From Petrolisthes cinctipes (taxonomy: Eukaryota > Arthropoda > Malacostraca > Decapoda > Porcellanidae), in NCBI GenBank assembly GCA_033782935.1, contig JAWQEG010003807.1:10001-74000 (forward strand): a DNA stretch of 64,000 nt. The letters run 5' to 3'. The notes under the pieces are model-generated. The model saw nothing but the letters and a program-made list of their open reading frames with translations, was not told the origin of the DNA and did not search any database. The position numbers and the translations under genes are program-made. Shown here piece after piece: positions 1-9,259 of the stretch (its first letter is position 1; the number at the start of each line of letters is the position of its first letter).

Positions 1-929
1 GTTTCGTTTCAGTGTTTGAAGGATTCGCTAACCTCCAATTTTCTGACTACATCACGGGAACCCTCAAAGGAGTTAGTAGTAAATTATTGGTCGTAGTAAA
101 TCTGTACCAAACGACCGATTCTTCCAAACTATTCCAAGCAACAACACGATACCATTATATTGGTGTTGGTTCTTGACATACTTTGGAAGAATCAAAGTGC
201 TCCAATGTACAAAAAAATCAATTATTACATTAATGTGAGATTCTGTTATTGGTGAATTGGAAGGTCTCTGATACCTCCAAACTATGCCTGTAAAGAGACA
301 CCCTCAATAATACTATTAGGAAATCTGTTTCTTGGTATAGTATAGGAGGAATCAGTAGCCTTCAAATTCACCAAAAAGAGAATCTCATCTTAAGGTAAGG
401 TATATTGTCCTCATATTTCTGTGTTTGTTTTGTTTGTAAAAGTTAAACATATTATCCATATATGTTTGTTTGTAAAGGTTATACATATTTTAATGATGAT
501 TCTGTTTGTAATACTTTTTGTATGTTTGTGCTTGTTTATTTGTAAAGGTTATACATATTGGGTCGATTCAACAGTCGTTCGTATTGGTTTGTAAGCACGC
601 AAACGAAAGAATCTTAGCTGTGTAAATGACTTATGAGTGAATTATTTAATGAATTTGGTGAGTAAACTATACAGTGATCATCATCATCTAACTGTTTGAT
701 AGCTTTTGTGAATGTGGATACTAAGCTTTATGAAAATAATGAAGCATTACAAGTGTGGTTGGTTTGGAAGCTAACAAACAAATACCACTGTGGGATCGAC
801 CCATTGTTTGCATATGTTTGTGTGGAATCGGCCCATTGTTTTCATATGTGTGTGTGTTTATCTTACACCATTGGAATGGACCCATTGTTTACATAATATT
901 ATGTGTGTGTGTGTTTCTTTATACACGAG
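1..929. repeat. Repeat-rich DNA, intron or upstream flank of the GMC gene
   Basis: No exon is recognisable here. Bases 1-80 match the end of the TTAA-bounded element also seen at 7799-7956. Bases 110-400 resemble decayed halves of the neighbouring inverted-repeat families, with the recurring wording 'aactattccaagcaacaac'. Bases 560-802 are a separate inverted-repeat element listed below. Bases 803-900 repeat 'gacccattgttt' three times. The missing 5' exons of the GMC oxidoreductase must lie further upstream, so this stretch is probably intronic. Confidence 0.5.
560..802. mobile_element. MITE with GGGTCGATTCCACAGT termini (family C)
   Basis: The left end reads gggtcgattcaacagt followed by tattggtttgt. 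The right end is its reverse complement, acaaataccactgtgggatcgaccc, so the element is an inverted repeat of about 240 bp with no coding capacity. Further copies are at 32667-32910, 53554-53769, about 57245-57490 (rearranged) and 63669-63905, and one end is at 58429-58500. All share an inner core about a run 'ttaaataattcacccataagtc'-like and its complement. The superfamily is not determined. Confidence 0.75.
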
Positions 930-1093
930 GTGACATGGGACGGGCAGCCATTGAGGGAGTTGGTGCCATCAAGGGATCATCAGGTGGAGGGAAGGAGGGA
1001 CAGTCATCACAACCAGACCTTGGCATTATACTCTTTAACATGGCAGCCGTAGATAAACACATGTACTCAGCAGTCTCTAATATTAAGATGGAG
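930..1093 (+). CDS. GMC oxidoreductase exon (first in window)
   Basis: Encodes a stretch ending in [18 protein letters not shown] and NIKME, the segment before the GMC_oxred_C domain. It follows a CA/TG-rich acceptor with AG at 928-929 and ends at a strong donor gtaagt (1094). A (TC)31 microsatellite begins within 10 bp of the donor. Entry phase 2, exit phase 0. Confidence 0.7.
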
Positions 1094-1162
<69 letters not shown>

Positions 1163-2661
1163 GTAAAGTTATAAATAACGTTTACACCTTCACTATAAAT
1201 TTATTTGTATATAATTATAAAAGACCATGTTCTCTCTTCTCAAAGCAATCCAATCCAATCAGAAACAATAATAATAACAATTCAATCAAATATAGGAGTC
1301 TAATCAATCTAAACCAATCAAATCAATAACAGTTCAATCAATTAGAATCAATTATATTATATCAATTCATATTTAAGGGGGAAGTTTTGTGTTGGTAAAT
1401 CTGGAGAGCAACTGAATCCTCCAAACTATTCCAAGCAACAACAGAACACCATTATTTTTGTTAACCTGGTCCTGTTTCCTGGCATACTTTGAAGGAATCA
1501 AGGCACTCCAATGTAACAAAAGGGAATTACCACCTTAACAGCAGTCAATCAGTAACAGTTCAATCAATTAGAATATATTATTATTATTATATTATATCAA
1601 CTCATATTTAATAGTACAGGTGTGTCCTCTTTTTTGGTTTTCCTCTTTTTTCGTCCTTCCTTCCTGCTTGCTGTCTCACCTCTCTATCACCTTTTTCTGG
1701 CGCTATATGACCTCGCTGTTGCGGCGCCTAATACCAATCAATCAATCCTCTTTTTTTTTTGGTGTGCAGTATTTTGAAGAGCTATTCCCGGGGATGGAGA
1801 ACCAGAGTGACGAATTAGTTTATATTTCCTCATTTTTTTGTCCTTTCTGCTTGCTCTCTCACCTCTCTTTTTTTTTTTGGTTTGCAGTATTTTGAAGAGC
1901 TATTCCCGGGGATGGACAACCAGAGTGACGAATTAGTTTATATTTCCTCATTTTTTTGTCCTTTCTGCTTGCTCTCTCACCTCTCTCTTTTTTTTTTTTT
2001 TTGGTTTGCAGTATTTTGAAGAGCTATTCCCGGGTATGGAGAACCAGAGTGCTGAAGGGTTTATATTCCTTGCCAGTTGTCTTCATCCCAAAAGCCGTGG
2101 TGATGTTGTGGTGGTGTCTCCTGATCCCAGATACGCCCCGGCCATCGACCCCAACTACCTCGCTCACCCATACGACCGTACCTGTATGAGGGATGGTAGG
2201 TTAGGTTAGGTTAGGTTAGGTTAGGGTTGGATAGTTGAGGGATGGTAGGTTGAGGGTTGGTAGGTTAGGTTAGGTTAGGTTAGGTTAGGTTAGGTTAGGT
2301 TAGGGTTGGTAGATTGAGGGATGGTAGGTTGAGGGAGGTTAGGTTAGGTTAGTTTAGGTTAGGTTAGGGTTGGATGGTTGAGGGATGGTAGGTTAAGGGT
2401 TGGATGATTGAGGGATTGTAGGTTAGGTTAGGTTAGGTTAGGTTAGGTTAGGGTTGGAGGATTGAAGGATGGTAGGTTGAGGGATGGTAGGTTGAGGGTT
2501 GGTAGGTTGAGGGATGGTAGGTTGAGGGATGGTAGGTTGAGGGTTGGATGGTTGAGGGATGGTAGGTTGAGGGTTGGTAGGTTGAGGGTTGGTAGGTTGA
2601 GGGTTGGTAGATTGAGGGTTGGATGGTTGGTTGATAATAATAATAAGAATATAATATATGA

Positions 2662-2692
<31 letters not shown>

Positions 2693-3709
2693 AGGATGTT
2701 GGTTGATTATAGTAAGAATAAAACATATTAACACACACACACACACACACAGACATGAGAGATGGTGGGTTGATTATAGTAAGAATAAAATATATGAACA
2801 CACACACACAGACACACACACACAGACACGAGGGATGGTGTGTGGGTTGGTTGGATGGTTAGTAGATTGGTTAATATTAAAAACTAGAAATCTAAATAAG
2901 TTAATAGCAATTTGAAATATTTTTTTAATAATAGTTTATTAAATATTTTGAATATTTGATAATAGTTTAATAATATTTTTTTAATAATAGTTTGGAAAAG
3001 TTAATAAAAATAAATCTAAAACGGCTAATATTAAGTACTGTAAAAAAAAAGTTGAACGTATTATTTATCTGACAGCATTCAAGATGGCCGTCCGTTTAGC
3101 CCGAACCAAAGCGTTTCGGGACCTCGGAGCTTCAGTACACCTCCCTCGCTTCCCTGAGTGTGTTGGTGGTGTTGGTGGTGGTGATGGTGATGGTACAGTG
3201 GATGACACAAAAATACGGTACAGTTACTTGGGTGTATTTACTGTAAAATATCTTGTACCCTCGCAATCCAAAATATGTATCCAGGTCTTGTTGTTGAAGT
3301 TTCGAATCATTTGACATACTTAGTTAACCAATTACAACGCTTATCCTGTTTTATATTTGCCTGAACTCGGTTAATTAATACTCGATCAGGCTATTCGAAG
3401 CAAGCCTGGATACATATTTTGGATTGCAAGTGTACAGTCATAATCAAATATCCACCGACACTTTCCTTCCATCGTAGTAAATATCTTGGTAATAAAGAAC
3501 AACACGTGTATAATTTTGCAGCACCTCATAATAATAATTGAGGGAGTTGATTTGACGTAAGGTGTTGTATGATTATATTTTGAATTGAGACTGATTTATT
3601 TGCACGATGGAAGGAAGGTGTCGGTGGTTATTTGATTGTGGCTGTACAGTAATTCCTTGTTTTACTCTTGTGTTGATATGGGTGTGTACTGCACTGTTTG
3701 TAATGAATC

Positions 3710-3765
<56 letters not shown>

Positions 3766-5053
3766 AATTTTCTACTGCATGGAGATTTGGGTGTGTAATG
3801 TACAGTACAAAGAGGGTTTACTGTATACACATTAATTACAAACAGTACAATACACACTCATAGCAACAGTTCAAAACTAGGGATTACTGTATGCATTGGA
3901 AACTCCTGTCATAGTAGTAAATTTTCCAAGTTACATATGTTGATTTTTTTCAGACAACACTTAGTAGCTTTTCCAAGTTGTGATTTTAACATCGTGATAG
4001 TAATGTGTATAAATAAGGTGTCGTCATCTACTGGGACAGAAGAGAAGCTACTAACATCATTATGAAGCTCTACTGTCTCATCTAGTGGTGCGACACTCAA
4101 TAATCTCGGGGACTTACAAGGCTACTGACAGCTTACAGTCCCGAGGTTGAGGTAAAAAATAATTTAAAATAATAATTATTATTGTGGAACTATCATGTTT
4201 TGGAAATCCCCATTACCCCAACAATCAGAGCCTGGGAGTTCAGGGATTTAGGTGGGAGGAAGCAGTAATTAATAAATGTGATATTATAGATATGCAGAAA
4301 TTTGAGAACATGAGCCCATGACAGATGATCAGAACCTGACCAGGGCAGACTACTGGGACCTAACCAGGACAAACTATCAGGACCAAATCAGTGTAGCCTA
4401 CAGGGACCTAGCCGGGGAAGCCTACAAGGACCTAACTTGGGCAGACTACTGGGACCTAACCAGGACAAACTATCAGGACCAAATCAGTGCAGCCTACAGA
4501 GACCTAGCCGGGGCAGACTACTTGGACCTAACCGGGACAGACTACTGGGACCTAACCAGGACAAACTATCAGGACCAAATCAGTGTAGCCTACAGAGCCT
4601 AGCCGGGACAGCCTACAGGGACCTAACCGGGTCAGACTACTTGGACCTAACCGGGACATAATATCAGGACCAAATCAGTGTAGCCTACAGGGACCTAGTC
4701 GGGTCAGACTACTTGGACCTAACCGGGACACACTACAGTATTGGGACAAAACACTAAAACAGGATATTTCCACAATTTATGAAAGTTAAAATCGCCAAAA
4801 GCACACACATAACAGTTGAAAAACATATGTTGGGTGTCTGTGGGGCCATATTGAGAGGTGGTCATATCTCCTATATACATATGAGAGTTACACATGGTAA
4901 AACCAATAGCAATGTAGTAGAAATTCAACCCAGGTAACTTTTATCACACCTAGAATTAAATATCTTGCACTTGTGTAACTCATGAATAATACCCAAACTC
5001 ATGTAATACGTAGCTTCTATATATCGTACAGTAATAATAATAATAATAATAAT

Positions 5054-5084
<31 letters not shown>

Positions 5085-5390
5085 TAGTAATAATAATAAT
5101 AATTAGTAATAATAATAATAATAATAATAAAAAGTATCCAGGTTTTGTTATTGAAGTTTGAAATCACCTGACATACATACCAGTCAACCAATTATGAGAC
5201 AGGATATGTATTGTAATAATTGGTTGACTGAAATGTAAGAGTATGTCAAATGATTCCAAACAACAACACCTGGATACATACCATTACAGTAATACCACTG
5301 TTATCATCACTACCATTATTACTACCACTACCAATACGAGATACAAGGATATTTATTGTATTTTTAGTGTAGTAAGTGTGTGTGTGTGCG

Positions 5391-5436
<46 letters not shown>

Positions 5437-6126
5437 AAACCAACACCGAATAACAATTAACAAACACAAGGATTATTATTATAGTACAGTAGTAGTGTGT
5501 GTGTATAAAATACAAACACTACCACTACTATTACTAATATGTACTACTCTTTGTAGCATATGTTGGCCCAGGGGTTGGGGGTGGGGGTGGGGTTGGGGGG
5601 AGTCCTCGCTCGGGCAACATCACCATTCTCTCTCTTTCTACCTAATAATGGTGACCGCTCTTTCACACCAATAATATTTAAATGATATACAGTATAGATG
5701 ATACTGTATATAATAAGGCTGCATAGTTTCATGAATGATCTATATTTTGAGTGTAAAACAATTATTTATACGGTGTTGCCTCGTGGGTTACCCTGGTGGT
5801 CAGTACAGTATAGTTCACTCCTGGTCATTTTCTAGCAATGTAAAGTTCCATCATTGCATCTCATTATCGTGTGTTAAGGCTGATTCACACTACACCGTCA
5901 CGTCTCATCATGTCACGTCAAAATATCTTCCAAGTAAACAAACTTATACAGCCAAGTAAATGAACTTATTTGCAATGTAAATAGGGTCTAAGTATTTTTT
6001 GAAAGAAAAGATCTACAGAGGACCTATACAGTTACCTTCAAGAGCAGAGAAGCATACAGGGGGAATCTCTTAAAAAAAAAGCACCTAGACTTTAACCCCG
6101 GTGGTGGTGTGGGAAAAAAAGTTAAA

Positions 6127-6192
<66 letters not shown>

Positions 6193-6373
6193 AGTGAATA
6201 ATTTTACGAGAAGGAGGGATACATCTTAAATGTTATAATATAGGGGAGGTTCAGAATAGCTTAGCTTGGTTTTCCAGACTTCCAGTAACTTTTCTTGCAA
6301 AACTCATTGGAAAAAAAAATTGAAAAAAAAAATCGTATGGTTAGTTTTCAAATTAGCCTAGAAGTCGAGCGGC

Positions 6374-6424
<51 letters not shown>

Positions 6425-8147
6425 CGCCAGTTTATGTGAGACAGACTATACCACTATGACTACCACTACTACCATTACTACTACCACCATTATGACTACC
6501 ACGACTACCACCATTACTACCACCATTATCACTACCACTACCACCATCACAACCACTACTACTACCACCACCACTATCACTACCACTATAACCACCACCA
6601 TCACTACCACTACTACTACCACTACCATCACTACTACCACCAGATACAAGGACTACGTAGACTGTGTGGTTCGTGTAGCTGCTATCACTGGTTATCATCC
6701 CATCGGCACAGCTCGCCTCGGTAACCCCAACACCGATCCTTATGCCGTTGTCGACCCTACACTCAGGTCAGTCGCTAAAGTTAGTTTTATCAATTTATTT
6801 TACTTACTTTTTATTTATTTATATTTATTTTATTTTCATTATTTCCATTTATTTTACTTTTTATTTATATATATATATTTTTTTTTCATTATTTTAATTT
6901 ATTTTACTTTTTATTTATATATATATATATTTTTTTCATTATTTTCATCATTTTCCATTTATTTTACTTTTTATTTATATATATATATATTTTTATCATT
7001 ATTTTTTTCATTTAGTGTTTATATATTATTAATACATTGTTTATATATTCTCTCCACATACTACCATTTTGTTTACATATTCTCTCCACATACTACCATT
7101 TTGTTTATTTAATTTACTGCTATTCTGTTTCCATCCATCTCCATCTTCCCTCCTACTACTGTTAATTTACTGTTATTCTGTCTACATCCATCTCCATCTT
7201 CCCTCCTACTACTGTTAATTTACTGTTATTCTGTCTACATCCATCTCCATCTTCCCTCCTACTACTGTTAATTTACTGTTATTCTGTTTCCATCCATCTC
7301 CATCTTCCCTCCTACTACTGTTAATTTACTGTTATTCTGTCTACATCCATCTCCATCTTCCCTCCTACTACTGTTAATTTACTGCTATTCTGTCTACATC
7401 CATCTCCATCTTCCCTCCTACTACTGTTAATTTACTGCTATTCTGTCTACATCCATCTCCATCTTCCCTCCTACTACTGTTAATTTACTGTTATTCTGTT
7501 TCCATCCATCTCCATCTTCCCTCCTACCACTGTTAATTTACTGCTATTCTGTTTCCATCCATCTCCATCTTTTCTATTACCACTGTATATTTGCACCCAC
7601 ATCTTTCCCATTCATTGCAGTGTGGTTGGTGTGGAGCGTTTGAGAGTAGTGGATGGTTCAGTAATGCCAACGCTAACCTCTGGAACACCCAACTCCGTCA
7701 TCACAGTCATTGCTGAGAAAGCCGCCCATATGATCAAGGTTAGGATGGGTTGGGATAGGTTAGGTTTGGTCAGGTTTGGTTAGGTTAATTAAGTAAAGTT
7801 AAGGACCCTGTGATCGTGTATTATGAGATTTGGTGGCTTCTGCTTTCTCCTGACTATGCCATGAAACAAGCTCCTTCAATATAGGTGGTGTTTCATGGCA
7901 ATATTTGAAGGACTCACTAACCTCCAATTTTCTGACTACATCACGGGGTCCCTTAAGGTGGTAATTCATTTTTGGTACATTGGAGTGCCTTAATTCCTCC
8001 AAAGTATGCTAGGAAACAGGACCAGACGTGCAAAAATAATGGTGTTCTGTTGCTTGGAATAGTTTGGTGGATTCAGTTGCTCCAGATTTACCAACACAAA
8101 ACTTCCCCCTTAAGTTAGACGGGAAAACAAATATGGGATAATTAGTG

Positions 8148-8185
<38 letters not shown>

Positions 8186-8481
8186 GAAAACAATTCATGG
8201 GATAACTGTTATAGTAGTGTAGTACAGCGTGTCTGTATGTATGTATCTATGTGTATGTGTGCTGTAATACAAACACTGAACCAAACCATGTATGTACTTT
8301 TCAGGAGAGGTGGGGTAATGGGTCGAGTCTGGCTGATGAGAAGCTGTGTTATTCATCCCCTGAGTGTGAAGACGAACTATTGGCATCTGTCAACATTGCT
8401 ACACCAACTGCAACACATCTCACCACCACTCTCACTCTCACTCTCACTCTTGTCCATTTCAGAGCTTACTTTCTATTATAA
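930..8481 (+). CDS. GMC oxidoreductase, C-terminal half (six exons, 5' partial)
   Basis: Flavoprotein of the glucose-methanol-choline family (glucose dehydrogenase / choline dehydrogenase-like; exact substrate unknown). Exons are 930-1093, 2012-2195, 3076-3217, 6644-6766, 7621-7738 and 8305-8481; all junction phases match and give 301 residues ending at TAA 8481. Visible family hallmarks are PKSRG and IDPNYL in exon 2, KAFRDLG in exon 3, the active-site histidine in [10 protein letters not shown] in exon 4, and [16 protein letters not shown] in exon 5, where the asparagine is the second catalytic-pair residue. The FAD-binding N-terminal half (about 300 residues) is outside the window. The tail after MIK (58 codons) is longer than usual and ends in a Thr/Leu repeat made by a CTCACT microsatellite. 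An LTR retrotransposon sits 25 bp beyond the stop. The first acceptor (928-929) is the least certain junction. Confidence 0.85.
1095..1157. repeat. (TC)n microsatellite next to a splice donor
   Basis: About 30 uninterrupted TC units directly after the donor of the preceding exon. On the RNA this is a long polypyrimidine tract at the wrong end of the intron. Confidence 0.9.
1373..1538 (-). mobile_element. TTAA-bounded MITE, family B (inverted copy)
   Basis: About 160 bp bounded by TTAA on both sides, starting ttaagggggaagttttgtg and ending gaattaccaccttaa. The same element is at 7953-8113 (opposite orientation), 30885-31045, 60716-60969 and 62885-63048. No coding capacity. TTAA at both ends suggests piggyBac-type target duplication; that is an inference from the termini only. 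Confidence 0.7.
1770..1936 (+). pseudogene. Two partial tandem copies of GMC exon 2 start (decoy acceptors)
   Basis: A pyrimidine tract, a CAG acceptor and the first about 42 coding bases of the next exon (YFEELFPGM...NQS) occur at 1770 and again at 1888, before the genuine exon at 2012. The spacing is 118 and 124 bp. The two upstream copies then diverge into gacgaattagtttatatt and have no donor, so reading through from the first decoy stays open to a stop at about 1895. They are incomplete exon copies carried in a tandem repeat. Confidence 0.85.
2012..2195 (+). CDS. GMC oxidoreductase exon 2
   Basis: Encodes YFEELFPGM, then [11 protein letters not shown] and [13 protein letters not shown], core motifs of the GMC C-terminal domain. 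Phase 0 acceptor after a long T tract (2010-2011); donor at 2196 (gtaggt), exit phase 1. It is the only one of the three tandem acceptor copies that continues into the conserved domain. Confidence 0.9.
2196..2640 (+). repeat. Interstitial (TTAGG)n and derived GGTTGAGGGATGGTA minisatellite
   Basis: Within the intron after exon 2, runs of ttaggttaggttagg (about 2203-2225, 2258-2305, 2423-2450) alternate with a 14-15 bp unit close to gatggtaggttgagg. TTAGG is the ancestral arthropod telomere repeat. The reading frames on the opposite strand (LNLPTLNLP repeats) are products of this array, not genes. Confidence 0.85.
2660..2840. repeat. Three (CA)n blocks in a tandem unit
   Basis: The unit 'ggttgattatagtaagaataaaa' followed by a CA run occurs about three times, so the microsatellite was multiplied as part of a larger tandem unit. 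Confidence 0.8.
3076..3217 (+). CDS. GMC oxidoreductase exon 3
   Basis: Acceptor at 3074-3075; encodes [18 protein letters not shown] and PRFPECV, then a Gly/Asp-rich [10 protein letters not shown] tract. Donor gtacag at 3218 is weak but is the one that restores the frame with the next exon: CG plus A gives the Arg of RYKDYVD. The Gly/Asp tract comes from a GGTGGT/GATGGT simple repeat in coding sequence. Confidence 0.75.
3431..3648. mobile_element. MITE with TACAGYCAYAATCAAATA termini (family D)
   Basis: About 218 bp with terminal inverted repeats of roughly 45 bp: left tacagtcataatcaaata and cgacactttccttcc, right end the reverse complement (ggaaggaaggtgtcggtgg). A second full copy is at 53090-53313 and pieces are at 32475-32530, 58520-58740 and 59690-59862. 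Ends in TA, as for Tc1/mariner-type insertion. No coding capacity. Confidence 0.8.
3714..3762 (+). repeat. Poly(A) tract of about 49
   Basis: Uninterrupted A run inside the intron after exon 3, too long to be reliable in assembly. No retroposed gene is evident beside it. Confidence 0.9.
4318..4740 (+). repeat. Degenerate tandem array of GGGACCTAACC units
   Basis: A composite unit of about 60 bp made from 'gggacctaaccaggacaaact' and 'atcaggaccaaatcagtg' repeats six or seven times. The same words (gggacctaacctgggcaaact) occur inside the family J inverted-repeat elements at 27215, 52600, 59060 and 59460, so the array probably expanded from one of those. Confidence 0.75.
5030..5135. repeat. (AAT)n microsatellite
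   Basis: Interrupted AAT/ATT repeats of about 100 bp in the large intron; no gene content. Confidence 0.9.
5338..5366 (+). other. Short decoy copy of the GMC exon 4 acceptor
   Basis: The sequence 'ctaccaatacgagatacaagga' repeats the ACTACC tract plus the first bases (atacaagga) of exon 4 at 6644, then runs into a TG microsatellite. It looks like one more copied acceptor edge, but only about nine coding bases match. Confidence 0.4.
6129..6430. repeat. Two (GA)n microsatellites
   Basis: About 30 GA units at 6130-6190 and about 20 at 6375-6420 in the same intron, separated by unique A-rich sequence. Confidence 0.9.
6452..6643 (+). repeat. (ACTACC)n imperfect repeat ending at a splice acceptor
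   Basis: Imperfect ACT/ACC trinucleotide repeats run directly into the CAG acceptor of GMC exon 4, forming an unusual C/A-rich 3' splice region instead of a plain polypyrimidine tract. Poly-Thr, poly-Val and Ser/Gly reading frames here are artefacts. Confidence 0.85.
6644..6766 (+). CDS. GMC oxidoreductase exon 4 (active-site His)
   Basis: Encodes [13 protein letters not shown], then [13 protein letters not shown] and AVVDPTLR. The His of YHPIGT is the conserved catalytic base of GMC flavoenzymes. Entry phase 2; donor gtcagt at 6767, exit phase 2. Confidence 0.92.
7085..7560 (+). repeat. 53-bp minisatellite, about nine copies
   Basis: The unit 'ttactgttattctgtctaca' plus 'tccatctccatcttccctcc' repeats in the intron between GMC exons 4 and 5. 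Units differ by a few substitutions. Confidence 0.9.
7621..7738 (+). CDS. GMC oxidoreductase exon 5
   Basis: Acceptor ttgcag; encodes [17 protein letters not shown] and [18 protein letters not shown], the end of the GMC C-terminal domain where the backbone returns to the FAD site. The Asn after P is the partner of the catalytic His. Donor gttagg at 7739, exit phase 0. Confidence 0.93.
7799..7956 (+). mobile_element. TTAA-bounded MITE, family A
   Basis: Begins ttaaggaccctgtgatcgtg and ends tgatgtagtcaga-complement plus ggggtcccttaa, giving terminal inverted repeats TTAAGGRACCCYGTGAT. Other copies: 15664-15816 (inverted), 18296-18468 and 60595-60719, with a CA/TG-expanded copy near 59905. It shares its right TTAA with the family B element that follows. 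Confidence 0.75.
7953..8113 (+). mobile_element. TTAA-bounded MITE, family B
   Basis: About 160 bp starting ttaaggtggtaattcatttt and ending aacttcccccttaa; it abuts family A through a shared TTAA. The same A-then-B pair recurs at 60595-60969. It lies in the last GMC intron. Confidence 0.75.
8305..8481 (+). CDS. GMC oxidoreductase terminal exon
   Basis: Acceptor tttcag; encodes [18 protein letters not shown] and [17 protein letters not shown], then Thr/Leu repeats and TAA at 8479-8481. Phase 0 joining to exon 5 is exact. The second half (CTCACT repeat) is simple sequence, and a further acceptor-like tttcag at 8456-8461 leaves open that the true end differs. Confidence 0.75.
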   Translation, partial: ERWGNGSSLADEKLCYSSPECEDELLASVNIATPTATHLTTTLTLTLTLVHFRAYFLL

Positions 8482-8505
8482 CATTGGTACAGATACTATG
8501 TGTGT

Positions 8506-9225
8506 TGTAACGATCTGGCCTAGCACAGTAATGGGCAGTGAGCAATGATTACCAGTCTAGGGGCTCAGTATCACTGTGATAAGCCACTCGTCACCGTAGT
8601 TGGTTAATTAAGGTAAGCACGAAACAACCAGGTTTAGTTTAGTTTAAAATAATTATTCACCAACTCCAGAACAGAACATATAACTCCCGAGTTGAAACAG
8701 GACAGTGAACAGTTACACAGCACAAATGAGAACAGGGACATACCATACAAATGGTACACAATACAGCCACAAAAACTTATCTGGGTGAAGTGGAGGCAGC
8801 ACACCTAGAATACACTCCCGGACCACAACCTTACAAAAACCTTGGGAGAGAGAAAAGGCCCTGATGTCGAGATGCAGCCGAGCTGCTGATGAGACTGAAT
8901 TTCTGGGACAAGCTAGGCGCCTTATATACAGGCGGGTGAAGCCCGGCCTGCTTCGAAGGCTTGTTCGAAGAAGTACCTTCGAAACCTCCTGAAGGGAGTG
9001 AAGGCACTCGACTCTCTGGGGAGTCGAACGAGAGACTGCCTCGTTAATAGTTAAGGGGGAAGGAAGTGGTGCGGGAACGATCATCAGTGGCTGAGGGTCT
9101 ATACAATCATACAATGTATAATATACAAATGGCTGAGGGTCTCTACAATCATACATAATAAACAATTCTACAGAAATACATGATATACAATCCTACTGAG
9201 GTAGACGCTGTCAAGGGGCATGACA
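8506..9225 (-). repeat. 3' LTR
   Basis: 720 bp; in + orientation starts tgtaacgatctggcc and ends ggggcatgaca. Matches 14430-15149 over every stretch compared. The internal 150-codon frame is present in both LTRs and has no recognisable product. Confidence 0.95.
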
Positions 9226-9238
9226 CCTCCCCCCTTGG
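9226..9238 (-). other. Polypurine tract
   Basis: On the element strand CCAAGGGGGGAGG directly precedes the 3' LTR, as expected for the plus-strand DNA primer. Confidence 0.85.
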
Positions 9239-9259
9239 GAGACTAAACTTTACAGGAGT

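Noticed and set aside
2203..2450. True chromosome end
   Set aside because: The TTAGG runs are short, interrupted and internal to an intron, with genes on both sides.
2438..2819. Pro/Asn/Leu-repeat frames on the minus strand
   Set aside because: Products of the TTAGG-derived minisatellite inside an intron.
6432..7112. Poly-Thr, poly-Val and Ser/Gly frames
   Set aside because: They come from an ACT/ACC trinucleotide repeat; only the embedded 6644-6766 portion is a genuine exon.
8713..9165. 150-codon frame in each LTR
   Set aside because: Lies across the LTR promoter, is the same in both LTRs because they are copies, and shows no recognisable protein features.
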